From: Metellina segmentata
Taxonomy: Eukaryota > Arthropoda > Arachnida > Araneae > Tetragnathidae
NCBI GenBank assembly: GCA_947359465.1
Contig: OX375883.1
Span: forward strand, 19,346,088 to 19,410,087
Direction of reading: 5' to 3'
DNA: 64,000 nucleotides
A model generated the notes under the pieces. That model did no database searches and was not told the DNA's origin. It was given only the letters and a program-made list of their open reading frames with translations. The stretch's first letter is position 1. Each line of letters begins with the position of its first letter. Below are positions 1-12,400 of the stretch, one piece after another. A program made the position numbers and the translations under genes.

Positions 1-1150
1 CTAGAATTTGCTTAGCACAACACTCCTCAACGCGATTATATTAATTAAATAAAATGTTCGACACAAGCAGTTGGGAAATGTGAATTAATTGGGTGATAAC
101 AATTGATAAAGATGTATATTGTTAATAAAATATGTTGTTTTAATTTTTATAAAATTTGTGCAATTATTTTTTTATTTATTGTTCATATTTAAATTGAGTT
201 ATAATAATTGACAACGATGTATACTGTCGATAAAGATGTATACTGTTGATAAATATCGTTCATCGACTCAAAATGCAATGTGAACTAAAATTGAAACAGT
301 CAAAGAGGAATTTAATTAGTCCTGAGAACACCTATTTTTGTTGGTTTGTAAAGTCTTTGTGGGCTCATAGAATTGTACCTTTCTAAGGTAGATTTGGCTT
401 TCAACACACTTGCTCATTTTAATTTAAACTAGGGGCTGCTGCCTCGCCTATAAAAATATTGAGTCCCAAGGTATTCTGGCCTCCTAAAAATTGCACTCCT
501 ATCACATAGTGTTTAAATTTAAACTGTTAAGGAAGTAAAAGGTATGTTTAAACGTTTAAGGATAGTAATACAGATTATGTTTAAGAATAGTAATACAGAT
601 TATGTTTTAAACTTATTTTACTTTAAAGCTTCTAATAATTAGCCACGAGCATAACATTTTGTAATATGCAACAATTTAAAAATTTTAATCAGTACCTTAT
701 AGGTACAACTTTCATGGGAAATACCAAAAACAAGTGTACCAATTCCTAGGGACTGACCCATCTTGAGTTCCCTTATATTTTTATCAGTAGGGTTGTATTA
801 TGAGGAAATATTATGTTTTAAAGGGCATATACTTGTGCTGTAAAAAATGTCTATCTTTTAATTGTTTAAGTGCATTTCTAATTTATTTTGAATCATACAA
901 TGAAATTACATTTTAAAGATATGTGTCACTAATCATAGTGTCTTTTATTAGTATTAGATTAAATAATAACAATATCAAAACAAAAGGAACAATTTTTTGA
1001 ACGTGAACTGAAATAATTTTTAGAAATGACATACATGTTTTTTGTGTGATCTTTTTTGGTCTGATGACTGTAATTACATCATGTGATATATATATATTTT
1101 TTATGACTATAAGTGATTATGATTAAAAATTACTTCAAATGATTTTTCAG
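1..1150. other. AT-rich intron or upstream region of IFT22
   Basis: No coding exon was found here. The first IFT22 exon in the window begins at 1151 with a phase-0 acceptor (tttttcag), so at least the last part of this stretch is intron. Confidence 0.5.
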
Positions 1151-4125
1151 TGTGGAAAAACTGTTATTTCAAACTTCCTTGCAGATGCTACAGAAACTAT
1201 ACCAAATGATTATTTCCCAACCCAAGGTGTTAGGTTAGTTTTTACTTCATCTCATTTTTATTATCTGTGAAGTTCAATAGTTTTTCATACTGACAACTAT
1301 CCATGAATCTTTTAGAACATGAATATTTGTTTGTCACAACCATGATCATGACATATACTCATAACTTTTTATTCTCCTCTAGAATATTAGAATTTGAGAG
1401 TGACAATTTGAACATTAGTGGCCGCATTGCTAAAGCAGAAGTGGAATTATGGGACTGCAGTGGAGATACTAAGTTAGTAGTCTCGCATATCTATCCTAAA
1501 AATAGAGAAAATTTTACGAGTAAGCATTTTATAAAAATTTCAACTTCTGTGGTAGAAAATATTTCTAATATTTTTAACTTTCAGTCTTTAAATTCACCTT
1601 TATTCCTTAAACACACCACTAACAATTAATATTTGGAATTTCTAAAATTAATCTTTGTTGTTTTCATTAGAAGTTTATACTGTTTTTTAGTATCTTGCTT
1701 TTGTGACAAATCCACAAAAACAATTAACTATAATTTTCCATCCATTGGATAAATCTTTCATCTGATTGTACTGTTTGTTTCAATGCAAAATTAACGGGTA
1801 TAGTAAATATTTAAATGTATAATTTTTTGCATACTTTGCCATTTCCTTTTAATTAAAAATATTGCTTTTAATTCTTCCCTTAGCCTCCTAAAAACATTCT
1901 TTTTTGTTTGCACATAGGTTTGAGAATTGCTGGCCAGCTTTAATGAAAGATTCAAATGGAATGATATTTGTATACAGTTCTGATTTTACAAATATTAGAA
2001 AAGAGATGGATATGTGGTATGCATTTATATTATTTTGAATTCACAATAAATTATGTAGGAATAATAGAAATTTAAAGCAGTACTATAAAACAGAGACCTA
2101 CTGTCTTCCAAAATTAAACTGAAAATTTTTTGAAAGGCTCATTGTCTTAAAATTCACAGCAACATGTCATTTAAAAATCATTTTCTAGGATTAATTGATT
2201 GTTTAATAAATTGATTTTTTTATTAAGTTAATTAATTGTAAAATATATTCATTATTTTAATGATAAATTTTACTTAAACATACATGACCCATTTGGCTCT
2301 CAAATATGCCAGCCTGTGTGGAATTTCTGCTTACTGTACAGTTTGTCCTTGCTTCTTAGTATGTATTTAAACTGATTGTGCATTTTACTTTTATGACTGA
2401 TAAAATTGTGCTTTAGGATACCTAACATTAGTGAATTTAAAAAATAATTTCAATGCATTATTAAAAAATTTTAATTTTTTTTTGTTGAGAACTATACACT
2501 TTTGCTAATTACTCACAAGTACTTATTATATTTGTTTAATGGCATCTATAAATACTAGGAATATGAATTGTTTTTTCATGTGTTTTACCTTTCATTTTTA
2601 CCACATTTGGAAAGAATATAAAATACACACACTAAATTTATAAATTGTTTACAAAGTACTTCTGAAAACTTATTTTCGAGTTCACATCAATTTGAGTTAA
2701 AACTCAGTACAGCAAATATTTTTGTGGATTTTATTTGTTAATGTGTCAAAGATTATTATATATGTTCTCTTTATTAGTAATAAATTAATGTTTATTATCT
2801 TTTTTTTTAGTACTTTACAAAATGTTCTGTGCATACAATTTGTTTTGATACTTATAAACTGTCATGCTGCAACAAGATATGCAATTTTTAAATACTTTTT
2901 CAATATTTTGAGTACATTGTTAACCAAAAATTATGATACCCTAAAATTTTTAGGTATGCCAATTTTGTCCAAGCCCAAGGCCTGAAAGACAGCCAGTGCA
3001 TTGTTTTCTGTCACCGTAAACCAAATCAACATGAAACACGTTCGTCGGAACTTTGTAAGTATTTGTATATCACAATACAGTAAAAAATAATGTCTCTAAA
3101 CCATATTACTGTGCAGTTAATAGTTTTAGTGAAAAACAATAGTTACAAAAGGAAAACCAGATACTGATAGAAAAGCCATCAATTAGTTACTGATAATGAA
3201 CATTAAAGCTATTGCATACTTTATTGAAAGTACTGATTACCTATTAAGAAATAAGTTTTAATATAATTAGAAAAAAAAAACTTTTTCAGTAATTCCATTG
3301 CATTATCTATGATCTTTAAATCTGCAAACGTAATTATCTATAAAAGAATTGTTACTCATAAAAGAATTGAAACATTTGGTGTATCAATATTATGAATCAC
3401 TAAATAAAGTAAAAATTTTTATAGGAATTTTTCTGTATTAAACACCAGAGACCTGTACCTATCTCGATTATTTATTGGTACTTGGAACCCCTTGTTAAAA
3501 TTTTCTGGCTGTTTAGCAGCTAAACGTCTTAATTCCTCCTGTAGCAGTGAACTTCCACAAACTTCATAATTAGTTTTACTTTCCAATTTTATGCAGAAAT
3601 TTCATCATTAAAGTTTCTTGTTTCTATAATGCAAAAGATCATCAAAGGGAGAAATCAGTGTTTAAAACATCTGAAATGCACAAATTATAGTATCGTAAAT
3701 ACCAAAATATTACAAAGGTTTGTGTTTGGAAGTCAAGTCTAAAGGCTTCCCGGATTTCATGGAATGAGTACTTTCAGTGTAACGATCCCTGTACAAATGT
3801 AAATTACTGTATCGTTGAAGATAATCTGCAATATCTATGTATCCATCCTTTGTCGATCAATCCAAAATATTGGTTATCGAGACACGTAAATATCGATTCA
3901 GTATTTCCCATCTCTTTCACATGTTACTTTTTCCAAGAAATAACATCCATGAATGTGCTTTCTGTTACAGCTAGTCTATTTTCAAGGATCACGTGGGTTC
4001 CAACCAACATCGAAGAAAATGGAAACGCTCTCCGCAGGGAGTTCAACAGCTTTCTTCAACGACTTCTGAGCAACATCAGTGAGCGGCGCGATCAGGAGGA
4101 ACTCAGCATCCTCAACCAGCACTGA
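1151..4125 (+). CDS. IFT22: Intraflagellar transport protein 22 (RABL5), 3' five exons, 5' partial
   Basis: IFT22 is a Rab-like small-GTPase-fold subunit of the IFT-B complex, which carries cargo along cilia. Five exons join in frame: 1151-1233, 1383-1472, 1918-2016, 2954-3054 and 3971-4125, all with GT/AG borders (donors gttagt, gttagt, gtatgc, gtaagt). The joined protein starts inside the P-loop (CGKT, where the family has SGKT), then has PTQGVRILEFE, the G3-like VELWDCSGD, FENCWPALMKD, RKEMDMWYANFV and a C-terminal SERRDQEELSI, all matching the order and spacing I know from animal IFT22. About 148 residues are present; the usual length is about 185. The missing N-terminus (the start and the first half of the P-loop) should lie in an exon upstream; I found none in 1-1150. 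The last base pair of each exon restores the codon of the next, so the frame is intact and the gene looks functional. Confidence 0.93.
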
Positions 4126-4248
4126 TTCTGCGCAAGACCCAGTCAAATAGCGTCGTATTCACTGAATCACGAGCAGCTTCGAATTCATTCACTTAAGTCA
4201 AGCTGCATGTGCCTTGTCTATACTAGTCATATATCTGTTTTTAGTTTA

Positions 4249-4254
4249 AATAAA
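4249..4254 (+). terminator. Poly(A) signal of IFT22
   Basis: A canonical AATAAA lies 124 bp after the IFT22 stop codon. It implies a short 3' UTR ending near 4270-4290. Confidence 0.7.
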
Positions 4255-4259
4255 TGATT

Positions 4260-7120
4260 TTATATCGATGGTTTTGGGCTTCCATTATCAGTGGTGTTTG
4301 CAAAGATATTTGGATTCCCATCAGCTACGTAGGTGTAGATTTTTTATGGGGTGGGTTCGGTGACTGAGCAGCTGATTTCTTCAGGTATCTTATTTCCCCC
4401 TCACCCCGGTATAGGTAAAACAACAATGATATGCTTTTCTAATATACATAATGCAGACACAGCTATGTAGTGATAGGACGTGGTTCAAAAAGAAAATAAA
4501 CAGGAAAAATTAGAAATAAATGTATTAGTAAAAAAAAATTTGAAATCAAGTTGAGCTTTTTCTAGAGCTGGTTTATCAATTATTCCCGTTGAAGAAACGA
4601 TGATGTCCACGTGAACTGTTATCAGAGATAAGCCCGTCAGTCTCTGCTGATCAGCTTCCTTAGGTATGTCTTGATTCGTTTTAAAGATGAAAAAGTGTTC
4701 TGCCGTTATTACTATGTATAATGGGAGGGGTTTGAACCTGTTAAACCCACCTGCTTGATTCCCATCTTATGTATGAGGAATAACACAGAACCTATCTTGA
4801 AAAGAATAAAACTGGTAGCTATAAAATAAATGTTATAAGTCACTCTTTTAATTTTTTGTGAAAGCAATTTTAAGATTCAACATGTGGTTCTATGATTTTT
4901 GATTTATTACAATTTTCCCACCTTTGTTTTCTCATAAACTGAAAGAAAAAGTCTTACAACATTTTGTCACTTTCTAAACACTAACAGACCAGACTCCTGG
5001 ATGGGACTTACTCAATTTTTTGGGAAAAATGACAAATAACATTTTGCCATCTGAGCACAGAATTTATAGTTTAAATCTTGCTTTGTAACTCCATTGTTAC
5101 TTTTTACTACATAAAGGCTAATCAGACCAGAACCTACGCAAGTGGATTCTGAACCACTATGAACCTCCTAGGTGTTTATGATAGGCATGCTTTGATTATT
5201 TCCTGTTATGCTGACTCAGTGGCTCCAAAGTTCTGAAAGGCTCCATTTTCTCTTCCGGAATCTGTGAAATTTCATCATTCATTCACTTGTTTATGACAAT
5301 ACTACAAAGGTCATAGGCTCTAAGCAGCAGCATTTGGATCCATCCTTCGACAAATTATTAATCCGTAAAATAGTCCTGTATAATTAACCTTAATCTTAAT
5401 TACATGTAATCTTATGCTACACTAGCTTTATCCCTAAATTCTTTGTTTTTGCTTTCCTCACGACACCATTTATATTTAATTTTTGATGTAATTTGGATTT
5501 TACCATCTGAGGTATAAAATATATACAATTCAGATTCTAGTGTGCAAATAAGTTTGTCTCTCAATTTGATATGTATAACCTAAAACAAAAGTAACTTTTT
5601 TTGACAATACCCTGCCAATTGAAATGAATCATGGTGCACTACCAGGAGAAATTTGTGAACCACTTTTCTTCACTCTCATGCACCGCTGGTGTTGGGTTTA
5701 CTTTGCAGCTCACAAACATGCATACTTGCCACAACCTATTTTTAGAGGAAACACATTAATTCTAGACAGACAAACATCCATGCCTGAACGCTGGATTCAA
5801 ACCAGGACAGTTTCAATTTGGAAGCTATTACCAGACACCTAGACCCATTGGTCAACAAATGTAACTAATTCTGATTTTGAGACACCAATGCAAAAATCAC
5901 GTTTCATAATTGAATGTATTTTTATTATCCTTGTAAACATGTTATGCATTACATTTTTTTTTTAAACTTTATGTACAAATACATATCAAGCGATTCTGTA
6001 ATGCCGGTTGGTAGTATAAAATCTCATTCACTTTTACCTCTATGTCATTGTAAATTATCACTAACCATGAATGTATACATTTATAAATATATAAAAGCTA
6101 ACAATATTTACATACATACATGAATTGCATACTACAGAGTAGTGCAGATTTTACAAAATAATCACATAAACAATCTCATACCTGAAGATAAGGTGCCTCT
6201 GAAACAGAACAAGTTCGATAAAACTCTCAAGAACAGGGCACTGGCTCATGGCCAAATGGGGGTTCAAAATTTGTGTCAATAAACCGCTATTTGAATGAGC
6301 CTACAATAGGTTACCATTTTTTAAATTTATTAGCAATTAGCTATGTAAAATTATTGCTAATTGGTGATGGTACCATATTCTTGAGTCTAACCACAATTTC
6401 ATTCATTTTTTAGTACTAAAATCACTATTATGGCTTAAAAGAAGTGATATTTTAAAATAAAATGAAATATATATTTTTTAATTTCAAGGAGAACTAAAAT
6501 ATTTTTCAAGACTTCTTTAAAAGAAAACTTCGAGCAAGTTTTCACATTTATTTTCATTATTCACCTTTTGTGTAATTTAGGGAAATAATCATCCAGCTAT
6601 TTTGCATTTAATCGGACAACATTACTTTGAACAGAGTTCAAAATCTTTATTTGTCAATGAATTTCATTCCAATTCAAGAATGAAACCTTGATCATTTTGA
6701 AAGATAAGTAGTTATACCCAAAGCATGTAGCAAATGTGCCAATAATGTCCTCTATCAATCTGAAACAGCCTTGTGCATAAACAAAGTATGTGCAGGTTTA
6801 TTCTGCATTGGAAAATTTTCACACATAGCTTATGTTATTGCATACTACATACAGATTCCTCTCAACTTGTTCTGTCCATTCATTGGCTGTGAGATTACTA
6901 TAATGTCCTCAGGGCTGCCACATTCAAAGCATTTGTGAAATAGCGGCATTAGAAACACATTTTTAAATAGTAGCAAAAATCTCCTATCAAACCCAATTGC
7001 AGTCGTTCAAATACAAAATGAATGGACTTTATACAAATGCTCTGATCAAGAGTAAACCAGACATTGAAGAACTGACCACGAAATTCAAATTTGAAAAAAA
7101 AAATAATAAACTCATTATTC
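4260..7120. other. Intergenic AT-rich DNA, no gene seen
   Basis: Only short open frames without recognisable motifs occur. I see no clear tandem or terminal repeats. It may be single-copy intergenic sequence downstream of IFT22. Confidence 0.4.
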
Positions 7121-7124
7121 GGTG

Positions 7125-7430
7125 CAGCTGCAGTCTACGTTTATAGCGGTGGCAACGGAAAGAATTATTTCAAAAATCTTTTTCTTCTTTTAAAACGGAA
7201 AATCATAAGCTTCAGAAACACATTTGTGAACGTTTAAAAAATATATATTAATCAAACGACCGTTAAACGGATTTTGAAAGAACTTTCTAGAATATTCAAA
7301 CTTTCCGTTTGCCGTGGTTGCCATAACAACCGCAATAATCGTAATACAGATGGGTTGCCTTAACCTGCCATAACTCGCTATAGAAGTACGCCAAGGCCGT
7401 TGCCACCGCTATAAACGTAGACTGCAGCTG
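7125..7430. mobile_element. MITE with about 33-bp inverted ends (CAGCTGCAGTC...)
   Basis: The left end at 7125 starts CAGCTGCAGTCTACG and the right end is its reverse complement up to 7430; the match continues through a GCGGTGGCAACGG segment. No coding capacity. Flanks are TG and TA, consistent with a decayed TA duplication (Tc1/mariner-like), but this is weak. A second, partial copy of one end lies near 46465-46516. Confidence 0.7.
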
Positions 7431-8320
7431 TACCCATTTTCTTAATGAAGTTTTCACGACAATCCAAAGACCAAGAATTCGGATGCTTCCATTTCACGGT
7501 TGCTACGGTCTGGTGCTTAATTTGTCTATTTTTGAAATACGAGACTAGTACTTTTCATTTGCTTGAAAAACAAACATGCATCCTAGTATGCTGCTGTAAA
7601 ACATTCTCAGAAGATGTGTTGCAAATTGTGAGGAATTTCGGACTTAAGAAAATCCCAAATTTGCCAACCCTAACTATTTGCCACACTAGGCTGCAGCCTA
7701 TGTATCAGTTAAAAACAAATCTATGTTGTAGTACGATTGATAAAGCTTTAACAATCTCGAAGGTAAAACCTTTCAATTCAATGATCGTTTGTATGGTTAT
7801 CCAACCAGAAGCCCAGAACTGCATGCTGAGTTGATTTTTTTGGTAGCCAACCAAAAAACATGAAAAAATAGCGATAAAAATAACGTCCAGAGAAATAGCA
7901 TGTGCTACTGTATCTATACTACGACAGATCTCAAAATACATAAACTAAAACTCTCTTTAGGTTAAATTCATCATTTGTACGAATCATTGTCTAACTTGGC
8001 ATAAGAGAAAGATTATTCATTAGTAAAATGAAATGGGTGCACATTGGAGCAGTGGCTTTTTAGTAATAGCGACGTTTAGCATGGCTCTGCAACTATTGAT
8101 TTGAAATGAAACAAGATGTCTCTTTTGTGTAGTAAATTTTTGTTTCATTGCTTTTCAAAAAAGAAGTTTCTAATTGAAACAAAGGTCGCGGCAGATCAGT
8201 GGGTTTTTCCACAGCACTACCAACCTCATAGCTGTAGGTGGCGGTATAGGTTCTATTCCACCCTAGGACTCTCTTCTGTATCATTAAAACATCTGCTCGT
8301 ATGTATGCCCATATGCTTGA
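7431..8320. other. Unassigned stretch with a motif-free open frame
   Basis: A 129-codon open frame at 7445-7834 (+) has no motif I recognise and no splice or poly(A) context. It is listed only to account for the sequence. Confidence 0.3.
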
Positions 8321-8325
8321 AGGGT

Positions 8326-8415
8326 CGAGGTAATCCGTTTGGTAGAGTCGCGGATTAGCATCCGGAGGGTTGCGAGTTCGGAACTCGATCCCACCAAATA
8401 TCGTCGTGTATATGG
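8326..8415 (+). repeat. tRNA-like SINE head, type B, truncated
   Basis: The segment reads as a type-B head: a GGTAGAGTCGCGGATTAGC A-box-like part, then GGAGGGTTGCGAGTTCG, ending in CACCAAATATCGTCGTGTA. The usual SINE body and tail do not follow; LTR-like sequence begins instead. Confidence 0.6.
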
Positions 8416-8965
8416 GGACTGTTGTCCTTCCATGAGTGGACGAGCCCTCAAAAGGAACACGTCTGTCAGGCCAGAAAGGCATTAAATCTCGTAGAGTCGC
8501 CATCCGACTTGTTTGCACCTGCCTATCATATCACTTTCTAACGGTATCCAAGAGGGGACTAACACGTGTGGAGTTGACACTCCTTTAGTGGTGTTGCAGG
8601 TGTCGTTGGAAAACACCCGAAGAACATTCCAAGAGGGAGGCGATTAATATAAAGGGGAGACGAGGGTTAGATGCCACTGGGAAAGGTGGTGGGGGAAAAA
8701 GCTATCGTTAAGACAGCTATACGGTGAGGAGAAACACCGAAAAAAAAACTAACTGTGAAGTGAAACGTATTGTTTCTGCATGAACATTCGTTCATCGATT
8801 GTGGAGTGAAAATAATAATGTAAATATTTTCCAAATGTTATTCAAAACGTTTAAAGTAAAATAAATAGCTTTTAAAAGTATCCAGCTTAGTCCAACTCCA
8901 TAGAGCCCGTAGCTCTAGTACAACGTTAATTAAACATTACCAACTCCATAGTATATCCTGTGGCC
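8416..8965 (+). mobile_element. LTR copy A of a 0.5-kb LTR family, carrying a tiny SINE-tail insertion
   Basis: It matches the LTR at 41524-42038 along its length: ACACGTGTGGAGTTGACA, AGGGGAGACGAG, TATACGGTGAGG, a CATGAACATTCGTTCATCGA block, an AATAAATAG poly(A) region and TCCAGCTTAGTCCAACTCC near the end. The 5' edge is diverged and uncertain. Near its end it is interrupted at 8904-8941 by a SINE tail with a direct duplication of AACTCCATAG. Confidence 0.65.
8904..8941 (+). mobile_element. SINE insertion reduced to its 3' tail (38 bp) with target duplication
   Basis: The insert, AGCCCGTAGCTCTAGTACAA followed by CGTTAATTAAACATTACC, is the 3' tail of the SINE family found across this window. 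It is flanked by AACTCCATAG at 8894-8903 and 8942-8951. The other LTR copies lack it. It is therefore a real, severely 5'-truncated retroposition event. Confidence 0.8.
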
Positions 8966-9025
8966 TCAAAACGACATAGGGTCCTTGTGCCATAAAACTC
9001 AACCAACCATCTAAAAGTAGGCTGG

Positions 9026-9300
9026 GTTCTATGGCGTAAGAGACATATTTGGCCATGCTGTGCCAGACAATATCAAGTCATGGACATACACACAAGGAAA
9101 GTTATACTGATCCAGAAGAGCAAAAATGCACACGGGGTTGGTTTGGTGTTTTTTGGCGCAAAAGCTATAGTTGGCCAAGCTGCGCCTAATCCATATTAGA
9201 CAATGATAAGTAATTGTGAAAAGTAGAGAACGATCGCTTTGCCATCCTGGGATCTCCATGTTTACCGAAGGCAGTAAACCCACTAGAGGGTGGTGATCGC
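9026..9300. repeat. Dispersed repeat, 'GGCCAAGCTGCGCC' SINE-like family
   Basis: The block starts TTCTATGGCGTAAGAG and has TTGGCCATGCTGTGCCAGAC, then a repeat of the theme at TTGGCCAAGCTGCGCC, and GAAAGTTATACTGATCCAG. Related copies lie near 30770, 37228, 38385, 42205, 45705 and 51745. The better copies end in a reverse-oriented tRNA-like segment, so it is probably a second tRNA SINE family. Confidence 0.55.
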
Positions 9301-9486
9301 AAAGAAACTAACACCACACTGAATAATTTATGCAAGATAACTTGAATGAAATGAAATACTTCATAATTTTGTTTTTATATGCAGCCCATGGGAAAATGGT
9401 ACTCAGTCAAACTGGCCCTCAGAGCGATCAGGCCCGGAGCTCTTCAAGCACGCATTTGTCACACAGAAGGAACCCAACCAAAGATC

Positions 9487-12400
9487 TTATCTACTATCCG
9501 CGTTATCGTGCATCACGGCCTCCATAGGATTTGGACTTTTCGGACCCTGGGAGTCGGTCTTGGGACTGAGCTCCAGCCAGGGGATGGACTTCTTCTTGAC
9601 GCCGAGGACGTCCTTGAGGGAGTTGGAGCAGAGGATGGAACAGTTCTCGTCCATGGAGATCTTGCCCAGCATCTCGAACACGGTCGGGCACTCGGTCAGC
9701 AGCATGGACTGCATGCTGTCCCAATTGGTCTGGTGGTTGGTCTTCTCCAAGGCTTGGTAGAGGTAGAGGAGGATGCTCTGCAGGGAGAGGACTTGCAACT
9801 TCAGCTTGCGGTTGTGGATTCGAAGGTCGTCGCAGTCATTGTGTAATCTGGGTAAAAAAAATGAATCTGATTAGCAGGTCTCGGTTGAAAATGAAATAAA
9901 GTATTCATATTCTGAGAATAATGGGAGAAATGGAGGACTTGGGGAGGGGGGGGGCGATAAATTGATGATCCCTGTCCGAAGCAAACTTTATGTATTTAAA
10001 CTCTTCCTGGTGGTTGTTTCGACGAGGTATCATGTAGCAAACTCACCAAATCTTGATGGCTCTTATGCCCGATCATTAGAAAAAAACTGGCCAGATCCTG
10101 ATGGCTCATATATCTGAGAATTAGAAGAAAACTGGCCAGATCTTGAGGACCCATATACCTGGTCATCAGAAGAAAACTGGCCAGATCCTGATGGCTCATA
10201 TATCTGGTCATTAGAAGAAAAGTAGCCAGATCCTGATGGATCATATACCTGGTCATTAGAAGAAAACTGGCCAGATCCTGATGACCCATATACCTGGTCA
10301 TTAGAAGAAAACTAGCTAGATCCTGATGGCTAATATACCTGGCCATAAGAAGAAAACTAACCAGCTCCTGATGGCTCATATATCTGGTCATTAGAAGAAA
10401 ACTAGCCAGATCCTGATGGCTCATATATCTGGTCATTAGAAGAAAACTAGCCAGATCCTGGTGGCTCATATATCTGGGCATTAGAAGAAAACTAGCCAGA
10501 TCCTGATGGCTCATATACCTGGTCATTAGAAGAAAACTGGCCAGATCCTGATGACCCATATACCTGGTCATTAGAAGAAAACTAGCCAGATCCTGATGGC
10601 TAATATACCTGGCCATAAGAAGAAAACTAACCAGCTCCTGATGGCTCATATATCTGGTCATTAGAAGAAAACTAGCCAGATCCTGATGGCTCACATATAC
10701 CTGGTCATTAGAAGAAAACTAGCCAGATCCTGATGGCTCATATATCTGGTCATTAGAAGAAAACTAGCCAGATCCTGGTGGCTCATATATCTGGGCATTA
10801 GAAGAAAACTAGCCAGATCCTTCTTTAATATATTGTTTTTGAATCACCGTACGGGGTTCACTGACTGAGAGAGGCAAGGAGGACGCAACTCACTTGAGGT
10901 TCTGCTCCACCAGCCTCGAGTTCTCCACCATCTTGTGGTTGAGTCGGCTGACGACGGAGGTGAGCTCGTGCCTGAGGTTGGAGGTCTCCTTGCAGCCGTT
11001 GCTCTTGAGCATCTGGTAGACGGAGAGGGGGCGGAGGAAGACGATGCGGCACACGGGACGGGACGACGACAGGATCTTGTTCACTTCGGAGGAGTCCTTC
11101 CCGATCACCAGACGACCGTTCACCTCCAGCAGCCTGAAACAGAAGGGGGAAATTAATATTATAATGGGTTGAATGTCACAGTGCGCTTGAGGACCTGGCT
11201 GAGGGAAACAAAGTCTCTCTTGTCTGGGTCCCTGGTCACTGTGGCATTGAGGGTAATGAAACGGCAGACCAACTAGCATGTCATGGGTCTGAAACACCAT
11301 TTATTGGACCAGAGCCTGTTTTGGGTCTGCCTCACAATGTGGTTAGAGGGACTATAAGGGATTTGCTCCTTGCCGAATCCTACCATGCATGGCTTCAATC
11401 TAATAATCAAAGACAAGCCAAAGAGCTCAATCAGCAGTCTCCTTGGAATAGATCAAGGGAGCTGCTGAATTTGGGTAGGAAAGAAATCAGGATAGCTATT
11501 GGCCTCCTAACTGGCCACTGTACCCTGAATAGACACCTCAACATTATGGGTGTTATAGATGACCCATTAGGTAGAGGATGTCGGATGGTATAGGTTCATA
11601 TACAGGTTCCCTATACATGTTCTATGTGAATGTGACCATTACTCTGCACAACGATTTGAATATCTGGGATCACACTGTATGGAACCCTGGGAACTGTCAG
11701 ACATTCCAATCAGGTACATGCTGAAATTTATTTCGGCAATCGGTCTTTAGTGGATCAGCAGGGGTCTCAGTACAATAAGATCATCAGTCGCGGTGCTGGT
11801 ACTCTTCGGAGTCACCCCTTTGACAAGTCATAATCGAATGCGTTTCGATACAAAAGTTCGTTTCGTTTTTTTATGACAAAAATGGAAGAAAAATTATTTT
11901 AGTGACTAAACATTACATTGAATCTATATAGTATGTGCCGTTCTGTTCCATGACCTTTCTCCGTCTCTCTGGTAAGCTGACAAATCCCACTCTCATACAA
12001 GCTCTCAGGTTTCTGGCTGTCACGAACTGTTACCCATTTCGCCCACTAGATGGCGCCCCATAACAAAGACTATCTTAATCTTTCTTTACTTTTCTTTTCT
12101 CCTCTATCAGCTTTAAGAAACTATAACAAGATGGCTAAAAACTTAAAAAATGTGAATCTCAATTCTTTTTTTTCGTAAATGTTTGTACATATTCTTATCT
12201 GCGCTTATTAAAAACTACGAAATAAATCCTGGTGTTTTGAAGATTGATTTTCGTAGTGAAAATTCTTCTTACTAATGAAATTACTTTCTAGAATTTAGAT
12301 TAATACATGCAGTTTTCATTCAAATGGATACCTACATCAATAAAGTTAAATAAAGTAAAATTTCGATTCCGTGCCCAGCCCGTGGAAGCAAGCAGAACTG

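Noticed and set aside
7445..7834. 129-codon frame (+)
   Set aside because: No motif, no splice partner, no coding bias that I can see.
8093..8518. 141-codon frame (-)
   Set aside because: It crosses a SINE head and an LTR edge.
9996..10694. 232-codon open frame with 15-residue repeats (-)
   Set aside because: Product of a 45-bp minisatellite inside an intron with good splice sites on both sides.
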